Counted from the first letter of the stretch, positions 8,800-18,470 are shown. The stretch: DNA of 64,000 nucleotides from Diploptera punctata (GCA_030220185.1 JASPKZ010007546.1:887501-951500), one strand, 5' to 3'. Numbers and translations are program-made. The notes: generated by a model not told the origin, from the letters alone.

Positions 8800-9275
8800 T
8801 AATAATTAAGTCAAAAATGCATCAAAATAAAAAATTATTATTTTTTATTTTCATTTACATGCACTCCCATTTAAGTGTGGGAAATTATATCAGGCATATG
8901 TCCACCTCCACTGCCTCGGCAGGCAGTTACTCGGCCTATGAAGTTCCTTCAGTCTGTGATCTCAATTCGTGGCGACTTGGAATGGCCTCCCAAATCTTTT
9001 GACATTACTCCATGTGACTTCTTTTTATGAGTTATTGTGAAGTCCAAAATCTACATGAACAAACCACAAACAGTTCTCCAACTTAAGGAAGAAATTCAAC
9101 GTCATCAACAGAGATGTCTGTGAAAGGGTTGTCACAAACTTCATAGACCGAGTAACTGCCTGCGGAGACAGTCAAAGTAGACATATGCCTGATACAGTTT
9201 TCCACACTGAAATGGGACGTATGTAGATAAAAAAAAAGTTTTATTTTGATGCATTTTTGACTTAATTATTGCATT
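8800..9275 (+). mobile_element. Deletion-derived DNA transposon keeping only the transposase C-terminus
   Basis: Terminal inverted repeats include AATTAAGTCAAAAATGCATC and a following A-rich run (8803-8835), mirrored at about 9225-9270. The interior plus strand reads SWRLGMASQIFDITPCDFFL, then KSKIYMNKPQTVLQLKEEIQ. This is the C-terminal end of a DDE transposase (ITPCDFFLWG..K..VY pattern), with stops. CTCGGCAGGCAGTTACTCGG near 8918 has an inverted partner near 9148. Confidence 0.75.
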
Positions 9276-9886
9276 AATTAAATATATGTAGGAAATGACA
9301 CTATTCTCTGTCCAACGTAAGAAGCACACTTTGACATTTAACTTCCGAATGTATTACTCTGCGTAACACGTGTGAGAGTTCAGGAGAACTCTGTCAGCTG
9401 TTTGTTATAAACCGATAAATTAATGCACAACAATCGTTTTAATTTTCAATGTTGCAGGTTGTATTAACATTTACAATGGTATGCCAAAAACTAATTAAAT
9501 TATAATTATTAATATTAAACAAAATTAATTTAAATTAAAATAACCGAGTTAAGTTAACATAAACTACCCGACAGCCACCATATTTCTAACTGACATTCAA
9601 CTTCTTCTCAAGAATCCTTCAGTTTCAAACAAATGCAAATTTTTAGTTAGTCTCCGACCTTCGAAGAAATATGTAAGTATATACTGCATTCTGATCAACT
9701 ATAGTTAACATATATATCTTTAAATACATAATTATATTAATCGAATACATGATCTATTTTTTCGCTTCTGCTGAACTGTGCTTTGGTCATGAACGAATCG
9801 GCCAGTAACTGCAGCAGTCATGTGCTTCATGGATTACCCGCCTATTTATTTTTCCTGAAGTATCTTTCTTAGGCTGGACAGAAAAT
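9276..9886. other. No gene recognised
   Basis: About 600 bases of AT-rich sequence with no supported feature up to the PLE end at 9887. Confidence 0.45.
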
Positions 9887-10036
9887 ATGAGGTTGGTTTT
9901 AATTATATTTGAGTTGTATATTTTGACTCACCTCATAGCATTGAGCATCGAGAATGTCGCACAGTTAGCGACAAAACTGGTCTGCATAAAAATCAAGAAA
10001 TATGAGGTGAGTCAAAATACACAACTCAAATATAAT
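9887..10036. mobile_element. PLE inverted dimer remnant
   Basis: GAAAATATGAGGTT at the left, ATTTTGACTCACCTCATAGC, then a plus-strand hammerhead-like block (UCGAGAA, GUCGC...GCGAC, AAAACUGGUC, UGC at about 9945-9986) and AAATATGAGGTGAGTC with the mirrored AAAATACACAACTCAAAT. It belongs to the subfamily of the 14710 dimer. The 3' side is cut by the next insertion. Confidence 0.7.
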
Positions 10037-10079
10037 AAATAAATTTAGTCTGGGTAATCTTCTAAGTACCAATAAAAAA

Positions 10080-10517
10080 GTAAATGTTCCAGACAGTAAG
10101 AAATCTGGAATTTATCAAATAAATTGTGAAGATTGCAATAAAGTTTATATAGGAAAAACAAAAAGGAATTTGGAAATTCGGACAAAAGAACATTTCAGAA
10201 ATATTAAAAATTGTGAAATTGAAAAATCTGCAATTGCTGCACATAGTTTATTAGAACATCATAAAATTGGAAGAGAAGCTAAACTTTTAAAACAAGTAGA
10301 GAAACCTTTGGAATTGGCAGTTTGGGAAAAAATATACATTCAGAAAAACAAAAATAGATCAATGAATTTTGATATCCCTAACAAAATTACATTGATTTTG
10401 AAGTTCATAAATTCAACCATAGATGGCAGCACTGAAGATGGCGACAATAGAATAGTTGACGGCCGAAGAATTTCGTCAGTCGGAGTTATGGCTGAAGATG
10501 AACATGACTATGTTTGA
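10080..10517 (+). CDS. PLE GIY-YIG endonuclease (open frame, 5' truncated)
   Basis: The frame is open from the element's truncated 5' side: KKSGIYQINCEDCNKVYIGKT holds GIY, CxxC and YIG, followed by the arginine of LEIRTKEHFRN, AAHSLLEHHKIGREAKLL, ELAVWEKIYIQKN and MNFDIPNK. The last codons cover the hammerhead at 10485. The ATG at 10170 is internal to the domain and is not a natural start. This is the best-preserved nuclease frame in the window, but no RT is attached. Confidence 0.8.
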   Translation, partial: VNVPDSKKSGIYQINCEDCNKVYIGKTKRNLEIRTKEHFRNIKNCEIEKSAIAAHSLLEHHKIGREAKLLKQVEKPLELAVWEKIYIQKNKNRSMNFDIPNKITLILKFINSTIDGSTEDGDNRIVDGRRISSVGVMAEDEHDYV

Positions 10518-10533
10518 AATCGCGATATCATGG
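10485..10533 (+). ncRNA. Hammerhead ribozyme, PLE subfamily B, intact core
   Basis: Stem I GUUAUGG (10485-10491) pairs with UCAUGG after the cleavage site, using G-U wobbles. Core CUGAAGA 10492-10498; stem II GAACAU/AUGUUU with loop GACU; GAAA 10516-10519; stem III A-U and U-A around CGCG; H17 = A10527. The copies at 43234 and 42867 differ from it by paired changes. Confidence 0.85.
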
Positions 10534-10649
10534 AAGCATGAATCCTATGAGGTGAGTTGTTTAAACAATATGTTCTCCGATGAATTTTAATCAAATATAA
10601 TTAATTATTGCATTTTTAAAAATTGTGTAATATATGAAAGACCCTATTT

Positions 10650-10960
10650 CTAAAATGAATCATCCCTTTAATTTAACTATACATCTTATAATCTTAAAAT
10701 ATCACATTTACATGGTTTTATTATGTTACCTAAAGAAGTAGGGTTTTAATGAACATGTACTATGTTCTGATTCTGGAACTTAAAATTTCACACCAGGTCA
10801 TTTTGTTTTTAACTTTACTGTATATAATTTCATTAGATTTATTGTATTTTTACACAACAATTAGTATGAACAAGTGTTAAATGAGATATTCATGATAGTC
10901 TCAATTTCTTTTAAAAGAAGCATTAACTTAATGAATAAAGTGAATCTGGTTATCTTACCT
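10650..10960. repeat. Duplicated segment X, copy 2 (empty sites)
   Basis: Uninterrupted counterpart of 4913-5238 plus 7352-7440. At 10876-10887 it shows GTTAAATGAGAT followed directly by ATTCATGATAG, where copy 1 holds the 2.1 kb PLE dimer. At 10711-10730 it shows GGTTTTATTATGTTACC, where copy 1 holds the 75 bp hairpin. What X originally was I cannot tell. Confidence 0.8.
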
Positions 10961-10981
10961 CATAAATACTTGATGTTTCAT

Positions 10982-11025
10982 TTGACATGTTTCGATATGT
11001 TGTCCATACCATCATCAGCTTGTCC
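10982..11025 (-). ncRNA. Hammerhead ribozyme with CUGAUGA core, PLE-associated
   Basis: Minus strand: CUGAUGA, stem II GGUAUG/CAUAUC with loop GACAA, GAAAC, stem III AC-AU-GU, H17 = C. The classical stem I is poor, but GACA before AAG-CUGAUGA can pair with UGUC that overlaps stem III, as in the relative at 49364 where this helix grows to 8 bp. The fold may differ from the standard one. Confidence 0.6.
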
Positions 11026-11380
11026 CTACTGTTGATTTTTTTGTTGTCTGCTCTGGATGTGAACTCCACTCCAACTTCTGATTGACATAAGAACTTATGA
11101 ATCAAATATTTTCCCCCAGGAATTTTAAAATTCATAATCCTGTTTTTAATTTTCTGGATGTAGATCTTCTCCCAAATGGCGAGCTCTTTAGTGTTTTCTG
11201 TTTTAATAATCTTGTGTTTACATCAATTTTATGTTTTCCTGACCAGACGTGAGCAGCTACTGCAGATTTTACTAATTCTCCATTTTTTACATTTCTAATG
11301 TGTTTTTTTTTTGTTCTAATGGTAAGTTGCTCTTTGTTTTTATCTATATAAATCTTACCACAATCAGCACAATCTTGTAT

Positions 11381-11614
11381 TTATTAAGGTAGAATTTTTT
11401 ATCACTCACCTCATATTGTTCTTTTTATTTGACTATAAACTAGTTTCGGAACATAGTTTCTGTTCCATCCTCAGTATCGTCATGACCGTTGTTCTGTCGT
11501 CATGACCGTTGTTCTGTCGTCATGAAGAGTTGTCCTTCGCTCCTTCCATTGGCTGACTGAAAAACCTCGAAACCTTAATGAATATACCTCATAGTGAGAT
11601 TTCCAAAATAAGTA
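11381..11614. mobile_element. 234 bp PLE insertion with asymmetric ends
   Basis: ACAATCTTGTAT at 11369-11380 and ACAATCTAGTAT at 11615-11626 are the target duplication (11/12). Inside, a minus-strand subfamily A 3' end with hammerhead is joined after CCTCGAAACC directly to the plus-strand tip TTAATGAATATACCTCATAG. The plus arm is thus reduced to the terminal about 40 bases. A 20-nt unit ending GTTGTTCTGTCGTCATGA is tandemly repeated near 11485-11525. Confidence 0.85.
11430..11482 (-). ncRNA. Hammerhead ribozyme, PLE subfamily A, with stem I covariation
   Basis: Same structure as the copy at 7203 with core CUGAGGA and GAAA intact. Stem I reads UGACGAUA / UAUAGUCA against UGAUGAUA / UAUAAUCA: a U-A pair has become C-G by two matching changes. 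Confidence 0.88.
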
Positions 11615-11840
11615 ACAATCTAGTATATTCCTGATTTTTTCTTTCATCAATCCTTTCATTTTTGTTAGTTTTGATAAGTTTATTTAGGCTGAAATCATTT
11701 TTTGGTCCTAATTTTATATTAAATTAGTCAAAAATCTTTTGGAATTTTTTGTGTGCCCATAGATGGATATGTGAATTTCCTGTATTTCTTTTTAATTTCT
11801 TAATGACCAGATTCACCTTATTTATTGAGAAGAACCTCAT

Positions 11841-13466
11841 AATGATACTTCCTGTTGTAATTTATTGTTCTTCTAAAATTGATTTATTCTAAAGTTCTCT
11901 ATCATGGGAGGAATTTTTCTACATTTTTTATTTTAGTGCCTCACAAATAAAAGTTGCGCTCATCAGAGTTTGACTATGATCTACTAGTTTTCCTCTTTGT
12001 AGCAACATAGAAATAAATATATGGTAATTATTTTATCATAAGTAATGCCACGAGTGATTTCCAAAGTATCACGAAGTGAGTCGTGAATTTATCTAGAGAA
12101 TTTGGAAATCAAGAGTGGCATTTGTTAGGACTATTTAACGAATAAAATTAAGCTGTTTACTCACAAATCATTATTTAACTATAGTTATTTTAAAATATTT
12201 ATATATTTAATGTAAACGGCGATGTTTGAAAACAAATGAGAAACGATTGGTACGCTTCATCTGCTTCTTTTGTTTATCACTGCAACCAGATCATACTATT
12301 TATTGCCAAAGGAACGCAATATTGTAAGAATGCTCTCTAGTGGAGAAAAAATTAAACACATCAAACTGTATATTAATTAATTTCTGATGTCATATGATGT
12401 AAATATGACAATTATATTTTTCTGGATTATTACCTGGGAAAAAATACATTTAAGAAAGTGCAAACAGTGTTTTTTTTGTGGTATAATAAATTGCTACAAA
12501 TGTTTTTATATTAACTCCTGCAAGCGCTATGTGTTGACATCTATGCATTATATCGTCGCTTAAGAAACAATACCAAGTAACTAACAAAATGAACATTTTA
12601 CATGAGAAACAAAAAACTGTTTACTTTTCCCCTTAGTACCTATGCATTGAAACCATTGTATCTATAAGTTTAGCAAGGTCATGTTACAAAATTGCATCCC
12701 AATCTATGTTAGAACTGAGCACACTTCTTCCGTGATGCTAACAGTATAAAAATGTCAATTTCACCAAAAGTGTCAGTTATGCAGTATTGTTTCATAAGCG
12801 ACGATATATACAATCTGGTAGCCGTATTTCTTATAGGCTCAGTCACTGCAAAATAATGGTCAGAACTGTTCAGGATATTAAAAAGGAGGAGCTTTCTTTA
12901 ATATGGTAAATATAACACTGATAAATATTTCGTGAAACATGACTCTGATTGGTTGTAAAACAGAAATCATTAAAACGTGATTGGTCATTGACTCCCATTT
13001 GGGACACGAGTTAAATAGTCATTTTATTTATTCAAGCATTGAATGTACATGGTTATTATAACAGGAGTAATTTTTTTCTGCAGCTGTTATTGCTTGCATG
13101 TGTATCTGGTTGAGATTCCTTGCATGAAATATTTTTCCACAATGAAGTCATTTGGATATTTTTAGTTATTTTGCTACAGGTATGAAAATAAGTGATGTAA
13201 ATATTGTAAATATAATAATAACTTTGCCTTTTTGTAAAAAAAGTATTATATAAATTGAGTTATTTGATTGTGAATTAATGTTAAATATTCTGTAGTAAGA
13301 TGTTATAGAATTGTATTAAATTGTATTGTAAGTAGATTTTACAACAAAATGATTATTTTTGTTAATAAAATGTTATAATAAAAACATGAATGATATACCT
13401 CATATTACATAAAAACAAAATTCTAATTCAATAGAAGATTTTCCTTTGATATCCTTTCTTCTTATA
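11841..13466. other. No gene recognised; one inverted repeat
   Basis: AT-rich tract of 1.6 kb. TATATCGTCGCTTAAGAAAC (about 12549) is mirrored as GTTTCATAAGCGACGATATA (about 12789), with CAATAC/GTATT continuing inward. This is probably the inverted termini of an unclassified short transposon of about 260 bp. No coding frame stands out. Confidence 0.5.
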
Positions 13467-14025
13467 CAGGGCTATTCAGAAACAAGGAACTGATTTCAAA
13501 CATTTATTTCTTCCAAACTACAAAAAATAAAAACACAATTTCAATGTTCTTGGAAAGAGAAAGGTTCAAATTTCACTATTTTATGCATTCAATATGAAGA
13601 CCATGTGTTACACGACATATATCAAAACGGTGGCTCAATTTTGCCTGACATGAATCGGCTAGTCTCTAGTTATCAAATTCACAGCTTAAACAATTTGATA
13701 TTGCAGATTTTCAAGAGTGTCAGGCATAGGGGGGATAAAAACACTGTCTTTTACGTAACCGCACAGATAAAAATCACACAGGATTAGGTCTGGTGACCTG
13801 GGAGAACACTGGTAACGAAGTTGATCTTCTGCTCCTCCTCTTCAAATCCAACATCCTGTTGTGTCGCCATCTTAATACAAACAATCAACATGACAAGCAA
13901 CAGCACCAATGCAGCCGTGATAGGAACTTCAAACTTTTCACTTTCCAGTAACGTTAAAATTGTGTTTCTATTTTTTGTAGTTTAATAAATGTGTGAAATC
14001 TATTCCTTCTTTCTGAATAGCCCTA
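13467..14025 (-). mobile_element. Deletion-derived DNA transposon with about 110 bp inverted repeats
   Basis: CAGGGCTATTCAGAAACAAG at the left is matched by the complement of CTTTCTGAATAGCCCTA at the right. The similarity extends about 110 bp inward (CATTTATT..AAACTACAAAAAATA.AAACACAATTT). The minus-strand interior preserves a transposase C-terminus: S.DLILCDFYLCGYVKDSVF and later FDICRVTHGLHIE-like codons, with stops. TATA/TA flanks both ends. Confidence 0.75.
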
Positions 14026-14697
14026 TATATAAAACTATACTATCTATATGCAAATAAGATGTCAAATCTCAGTAATTTTAGAAGAAAGACTGTCACGAAA
14101 ATACATGGATCCATTCAAGAAAGAAATGAATATAGTAATTCTTAAAATGTAACAAGGAACATAATTATCTTTATGTAGGTCATTAGGTATTGCCATAAAA
14201 TATCCATGATCTTTCAAGTTTTAAGTTAAAATCTAGACAGGGTTGATGAATTTTTTCAATTCATAAAAGTCCTGGGTTTTACTTCTGTTGGAAATGGAAG
14301 TAAATCCAAAGGTCCTGTGTCTGAAATATGAACCCTTTGAGAAATATTTGTTGGCCCTTCTGTACTCAGCTTTGAATTTCAATGCAAATGACATGAGTTG
14401 TTAAAGAGGATCATTAAATGCAGTAAAATACAACTCATATTAAAATAGTTACATTAAGATTGGTAAAATAAAACCAAATAGGCAATGAAAATATAATGGA
14501 AGAAGAAATGTTGGAAAACCTAAGACTACAAGGATACAATTGTCAAGAGGACAATTGATAATAGGACAAATAAAATTCAGTTATTGAAAATAAGTTCAGG
14601 GACTTGTTAAATATTATACTCATTTACAGCAACCATTTCAATCAACCTTAGTTCTTCAGAAAATGTGGTGTAATGGATTTATATATTTGTTTTAGAT
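14026..14697. other. No gene or repeat recognised
   Basis: AT-rich spacer with no supported feature. Confidence 0.5.
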
Positions 14698-14709
14698 ATT
14701 TGTATTATT

Positions 14710-14912
14710 TATATTTGAGTTGTGTGTTTTGACTCACCTCATATTTCTTGATTTTTATGCAGACTAGTTTCGTTGCTAACTGTGAGAATGTCGCACAGTT
14801 AGCGATGAACCGGTCTGCATAAAAATCAAGAAATATGATGTGAGTCAAAACACGCAACTCAAATGTAATTCAAATAAACCTCATAGTGTTATTTCCTACA
14901 TTTATTTAATAA
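14710..14912. mobile_element. 203 bp PLE inverted dimer with 12-nt target duplication
   Basis: ATTTGTATTATT at 14698-14709 and 14913-14924. The arms TTGACTCACCTCATATTTCT and its mirror meet inside the hammerhead stem II (ACAGTTAGC region, about 14795), so each arm keeps only the 3' half of a ribozyme (GAAAC UAGUC UGC in the left arm, GAACCGGUC UGC in the right). The right arm carries the long end AAACCTCATAGTGTTATTTCC. Confidence 0.88.
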
Positions 14913-14957
14913 ATTTGTATTATTGTTTTTGTTTCAGTTAAATTATATTCATCTTCA

Positions 14958-14980
14958 ATATGTTTCTATCATTTCAACTA

Positions 14981-15018
<38 letters not shown>

Positions 15019-15064
15019 CATAATTTTTGTTTCTATTAAAATATTACTATTGCTTCTTCTGCTG

Positions 15065-15103
<39 letters not shown>

Positions 15104-15112
15104 ACTTACTTC

Positions 15113-15144
<32 letters not shown>

Positions 15145-15160
15145 CACTTACTCACTGGCA
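14958..15160. repeat. Microsatellite block (ATT)n, (CTA)n, (CTTA)n
   Basis: A TTTCTATCATTTCA lead, then (ATT)n, TTTTTGTTTCTATTAAAATA, GCTTCTTCTGCTGCTACTAC with (CTA)n, and (CTTA)n. The (CTTA)n part reads (GTAA)n on the minus strand and is the tail of the adjacent RTE. The rest recurs at 15913-16045 on the far side of that RTE. Confidence 0.85.
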
Positions 15161-15905
15161 CTATCGAACTTGTAGGTTCATGGCCGCACAAACATAAGCT
15201 CTCCATACATCCCTATCCTGAGCTAATGCTCTCCAATCATTTCCCGCACAATCCACTTCCCTCAAATCATAGTTAATGTTATTTTCCCACCTCATTCTTC
15301 GTCTACCAAATGGGCGTTTTCCGTCTGGCTTTCCTACAAGAAGCCTCCATGCACGTCTTTCATTCCCCATATGCGCAACATGTCCTGCCCATCACAGTCT
15401 ATGAGACTTAACTATTCTTGTTATATCTGGCTTCCTATAAAGACCATGTAGTTGATTGTTATGTAGTCTTCTCCATTCACCTGTCTGTTCAGCTCTCTTT
15501 GGTCCAAAAATTGTCCTAAGAACTTTATTCTCAAATACTCGTAATCTCCTTTCCTGCCTTAAAGTAAGAGTCCATGTTTCGCATCCATATAATATAACTG
15601 GTAGAATAATAGTTTTGTATATTTTCAGTTTAATGTTTTTTGAAAGGAGTTGGGAAGTCAAGAGTCTCTGTAATACATAATAACATGCATTTCCAGAATT
15701 GAGCCTATGTTTAATTTCCTTGTGCATCACATTCCTGTTTGTGATTATTGTTCCTAGGTATTTGAATTCAGCCACTTCCTCAAAATTTCCCTCATTTGTC
15801 ATTAGCTGTCTATTTCCATTATATAATGTATTTTTATGTGTGACCATATATTTAGTTTTATTGATATTTACTTCCAGTCCCAATTTCTTAGTGTTACTCA
15901 ACTTA
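15161..15905 (-). mobile_element. RTE-clade LINE, 5'-truncated 3' end
   Basis: Two minus-strand frames cover the end of ORF2: 15901-15392 (KYLGTIITNRN, ILYGCETWTLTLRQERRLR, FENKVLRTIFGPKR) and 15370-15161 (MGNERRAWRLLVGKPDGKRP, DLREVDCAGNDWRALAQDRD, MNLQVR then stop). It is about 90% like the fuller copy at 24614-27878. The frames are separated by a 1-nt shift at about 15380. Its tail is (GTAA)n. Confidence 0.85.
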
Positions 15906-15912
15906 ATATTTT

Positions 15913-15925
15913 TTCTATCATTTCA

Positions 15926-15970
<45 letters not shown>

Positions 15971-16045
15971 CGTTTTTGTTTCTATTAAAATACTACTACT
16001 ACTACTGCTTCTTCTGCTGCTACTACTACTACTACTAATACTACG
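15913..16045. repeat. Second copy of the microsatellite-bearing flank
   Basis: TTTCTATCATTTCA, (ATT)n, TTTTTGTTTCTATTAAAATA, (CTA)n and GCTTCTTCTGCTGCTACTAC repeat the block at 14958-15100 in the same orientation. The RTE lies between the two copies. Confidence 0.8.
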
Positions 16046-16314
16046 TTACCCAGAGGAAGAAAATATCTGCGTGGGGATGATGGTATAGTGTGGCATGGAG
16101 GTGTTGATTTTATGTGCAAGTGGATTCCTCGAATAATACCTTTGGGTAGTGATAACATGATGAATGTTGTTTTATTTTACTACCCATAGCAAATTAGATC
16201 TGTTGATAGAGATTCCTGCTATCATGATCTATAAAACAAGCCTATTAGACATATTAATTGTATTAATTTGATAATATTAGCAATTAGTATTAAATGTTAT
16301 TTTAGTTTTATAGG

Positions 16315-16935
16315 CGAACAGCCTCATGGGCTAGTGGTCAGCATTACTGACTACTGTGCATGAGGTCCTGGGTTTGATTCCTGATCAGACCATAGGAATT
16401 TTTTCTTAAAAGGAATTATTCCTATGGTTGCCCATGGTCTGGAATTTAGGTTAAGTTTAGGTTAAGAACTCTCCTGGCGCTTCATTATCATTTATCACCC
16501 ATCATATCATCAGGGTCCACCGCTGTGGTTTCGAGGTAGCATGCTGCCTTGTCACGCTACGGGCCTGGGTTCGATCCCCGGTCGGGACAGTATTTCTGGG
16601 TGAGGTTTTTATTGGGGTTTTTCCTCACCTGTAAGACAAATGTCAGAAAAACTTTAAGGCCCAAACGGTCCCCAAAATCATATGGCCATCATCATCATCC
16701 TCCTTCACCGGTGTGGAAAGCAACGGGAAGCTACCACACCTACAATTCCCTAGTAAAGCTGCAAGCATAGCATGAAAATGCTATGATTGCAGTAAGGACC
16801 TGCCTTCAGGCAGAATTACTAACTCCGCCTTCCAGCTGCCCCAACCTAAGAAATGGATTTCAATTCTGCCAATGCCAGGGGAGAAAGCCAGAAATGTCAT
16901 AAAAGACAACCTGGTGGTATTAGACAAAAAGAAAG
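16315..16935 (+). mobile_element. SINE family 3 with a SINE family 1b nested inside
   Basis: 16315-16513: tRNA-like head (AGTGGTCAGCATTACTGACTA..., B box GGTTTGATTCC), then the body TAGGTTAAGAACTCTCCTGG and CACCCATCATATCATCA. At about 16514-16823 a second SINE enters (GGTTTCGAGGTAGCATGC, B box GGTTCGATCCC, CCTCACCTGTAAGACAAATG, CTACCACACCTACAATTCCC). The first body resumes at TAACTCCGCCTTCC and runs to GGTGGTATTAGACAAAAAG. Confidence 0.75.
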
Positions 16936-16942
16936 TTTTATA

Positions 16943-17215
16943 GGCGGCTCCATGGCACAAGTGGTTAGATGCTTGCCTCTCACCGCTGGTGTCTCAAGAT
17001 CGAGTCTCACTCACTCCATGTGGGTTTTGTTGTGGATGAAATGGAGCTTGGGCAGGTTTTTCTCAGGGTTTCTCCAATTTTCCCCTGCCACAATTTCACT
17101 CCACCATTTCTCCAAACTCATCTCATCCATTCATTTCATTTCATTTTGTTTATCTGCCCCTAAGATGGTGCATCAGGTGTGGAAGTGTACAATACAACCT
17201 TGACTCGCATGGCAT
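16943..17215 (+). mobile_element. SINE family 2
   Basis: tRNA-like head GGCGGCTCCATGGCACAAGT with A box like GGTTAGATGC and B box GATCGAGTCTC, followed by the body GGGCAGGTTTTTCTCAGGG and CCCTGCCACAATTTCACTCC. It is a plus-strand copy shortened at its 3' end compared with 62159-62490. Confidence 0.8.
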
Positions 17216-17734
17216 TCAGCTGTCTCGTGCTTGCCTGCTTTCCTTCTTGTGACTTTCTTTCTCTGGGAGAATAATATTACCACTGATGCTGCTGTCATTA
17301 TTATTGCCTTTATTTAATTGATTTATCAAATTTATTGTTTATTTATTTATTTACACATTTTTTTTTATTACAGTGATACTGCATGATCTTAAATTTGACT
17401 AGGGCTGACATAGAAGGAGGGAGGACGTATGCAGAGTGAAAAAGGTTTGCAATATGAACATGCTAAAAGAAAATATTCTCAACTTGGTGATTAAAATAGT
17501 GGATGCCTCTCTGTTTCCCATGATAACGCTGTCAAGCTGCATTATTCAGATGACCATCCCAGTCTGAAATTCTACAACAGTTATACTGTATTTTGTTTAT
17601 TTGGAGCGAACCACAAATAATATACATATTATGGTCATCAATAGTTCAGTAAGTCCATCTGTATTATAGTATGTTTCTAAATTCTGCTACTATTTCAATC
17701 ATAAAATTACATTTTAAATTTAATTTACAGTGGG
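17216..17734. other. No gene or repeat recognised
   Basis: AT-rich spacer with a short TTTA run; nothing supported. Confidence 0.5.
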
Positions 17735-17820
17735 AGGAAACACTATGAGGTATTTCTATTAATAAAATGAGTTGGAAGGAAAATGTTTTTTAACATCGCA
17801 CCTCACAAAAGTTGCGTGTC

Positions 17821-17872
17821 TTCACAATACCGGTTTCAAAAGTTTAGTATTACTTCCATCTTCAGTCAAATT
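17821..17872 (-). ncRNA. Hammerhead ribozyme, PLE subfamily C
   Basis: Minus strand: CUGAAGA, stem II GGAAGU/ACUUUU, GAAA, stem III AC-CG-GU, H17 = A. Stem I starts with UGA/UUG-type pairs and is weak. Mirror of 18247-18299. Confidence 0.7.
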
Positions 17873-18246
17873 CCAACTGTTGAAATTTCGTCGTTAACAT
17901 TATCTTCTGAACTGCCATCTGGTGTAGATTTTATGAACTTGGAGATTAAATTATTCTTGTCGGGGATATCGAAATTCATTGCTTTATATGGTGAAATTGA
18001 AAAATTGGCAATTGCAGCTCATAGTTTGCTAGAAAATAATAAAATCGGAAAAGACACTAAACTTTTGAAACATTTGGAAAAACCTTTAGAATTGACAATT
18101 TGGGAAAAGATATACATTCAGAAGAATAAATATAAACCAATGAATTTTGATATCCCTGACGAGAATAATTTAATCTCCAAGTTCATAAAATCTACACCAG
18201 ATGGCAGTTCAGAAGATGATGTTAACAACGAAATTTCAACAGTTGG

Positions 18247-18299
18247 AATTTGACTGAAGATGGAAGTAATAATATACTTTTGAAACCGGTATTGTGAAG
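18247..18299 (+). ncRNA. Hammerhead ribozyme, PLE subfamily C
   Basis: CUGAAGA at 18253-18259; stem II GGAAGUA/UAUACUUUU with G-U pairs; GAAA at 18281-18284; stem III AC-CG-GU; H17 = A. The EN stop codon (UGA) lies just before the core, so in this subfamily the coding part ends slightly earlier than in subfamily A. Confidence 0.72.
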
Positions 18300-18417
18300 A
18301 CACACAACTTTGTTAGGTGAGATGTTAAAACATTACTTATTTTAGGAATTCTCACTATGAGGTATATTCATTAAGGTAGAATATGTTTATCACTCACCTC
18401 ATATTGTTCTTCTTATT

Positions 18418-18470
18418 TGATTATAAACTAGTTTTGGAACATAGTTTCTGTTCCATCCTCAGTATCATCA
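18418..18470 (-). ncRNA. Hammerhead ribozyme, PLE subfamily A, G12 mutated
   Basis: Same as 7203-7255 except that GAAA reads AAAA, which should abolish cleavage. All stems are intact. Confidence 0.75.

Larger units (their letters stand above)
10037..10590 (+). mobile_element. Monomeric 5'-truncated PLE (subfamily B) inserted in another PLE
   Basis: TCAAATATAAT occurs before (10026-10036) and after (10591-10601) the copy, so it is a simple insertion into the end of the 9887 element. It carries the whole GIY-YIG domain, an intact subfamily B hammerhead, CCTATGAGGTGAGTTG, and stops at the short end GTTCTCCGATGAATTTTAA. Confidence 0.8.
10961..11840 (-). mobile_element. PLE 3' part, minus strand, split by a later PLE insertion
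   Basis: From right to left on the minus strand: an RT-thumb remnant (CACAAAAAATTCC.AAAGAT region, 11700-11780), a GIY-YIG remnant around 11360/11640 (the DC..C codons are split by the 234 bp insertion), and the EN tail at 11280-10990 (VWSGKHKI.VNTRLLK, LAIWEKIYIQK, MNFKIPGGKYLI), then a CUGAUGA hammerhead and TATTTATGAGGTAAG. Stops throughout. Confidence 0.75.
17735..18337. mobile_element. PLE inverted dimer, EN tails in both arms
   Basis: The minus arm 17735-17985 and plus arm 17986-18337 share the EN tail (MNFDIPDENNLISKF and TPDGSSED) and a hammerhead just outside it. The left outer side is the long end GGAGGAAACACTATGAGG. The right side ends GTTAGGTGAGATGTTAAAAC and is overrun by the next PLE. 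The plus arm keeps more of the EN (AAHSLLENNKIGKDTKLL, ELTIWEKIYIQKN) than the minus arm. Confidence 0.8.

Noticed and set aside
9141..9329. Minus-strand frame in the 8800-9275 element as a gene
   Set aside because: It reads the inverted repeat and the antisense of the transposase tail.
14740..14850. A complete hammerhead in the 14710 dimer
   Set aside because: The two arms join within stem II, so neither keeps both halves of the core.
14960..15175. 71-codon plus-strand frame of Ile/Leu runs
   Set aside because: It is a translation of (ATT)n, (CTA)n and (CTTA)n microsatellites.
14960..16050. Regular short repeats as a CRISPR array
   Set aside because: Simple di- to tetranucleotide repeats without spacers in a eukaryotic sequence.
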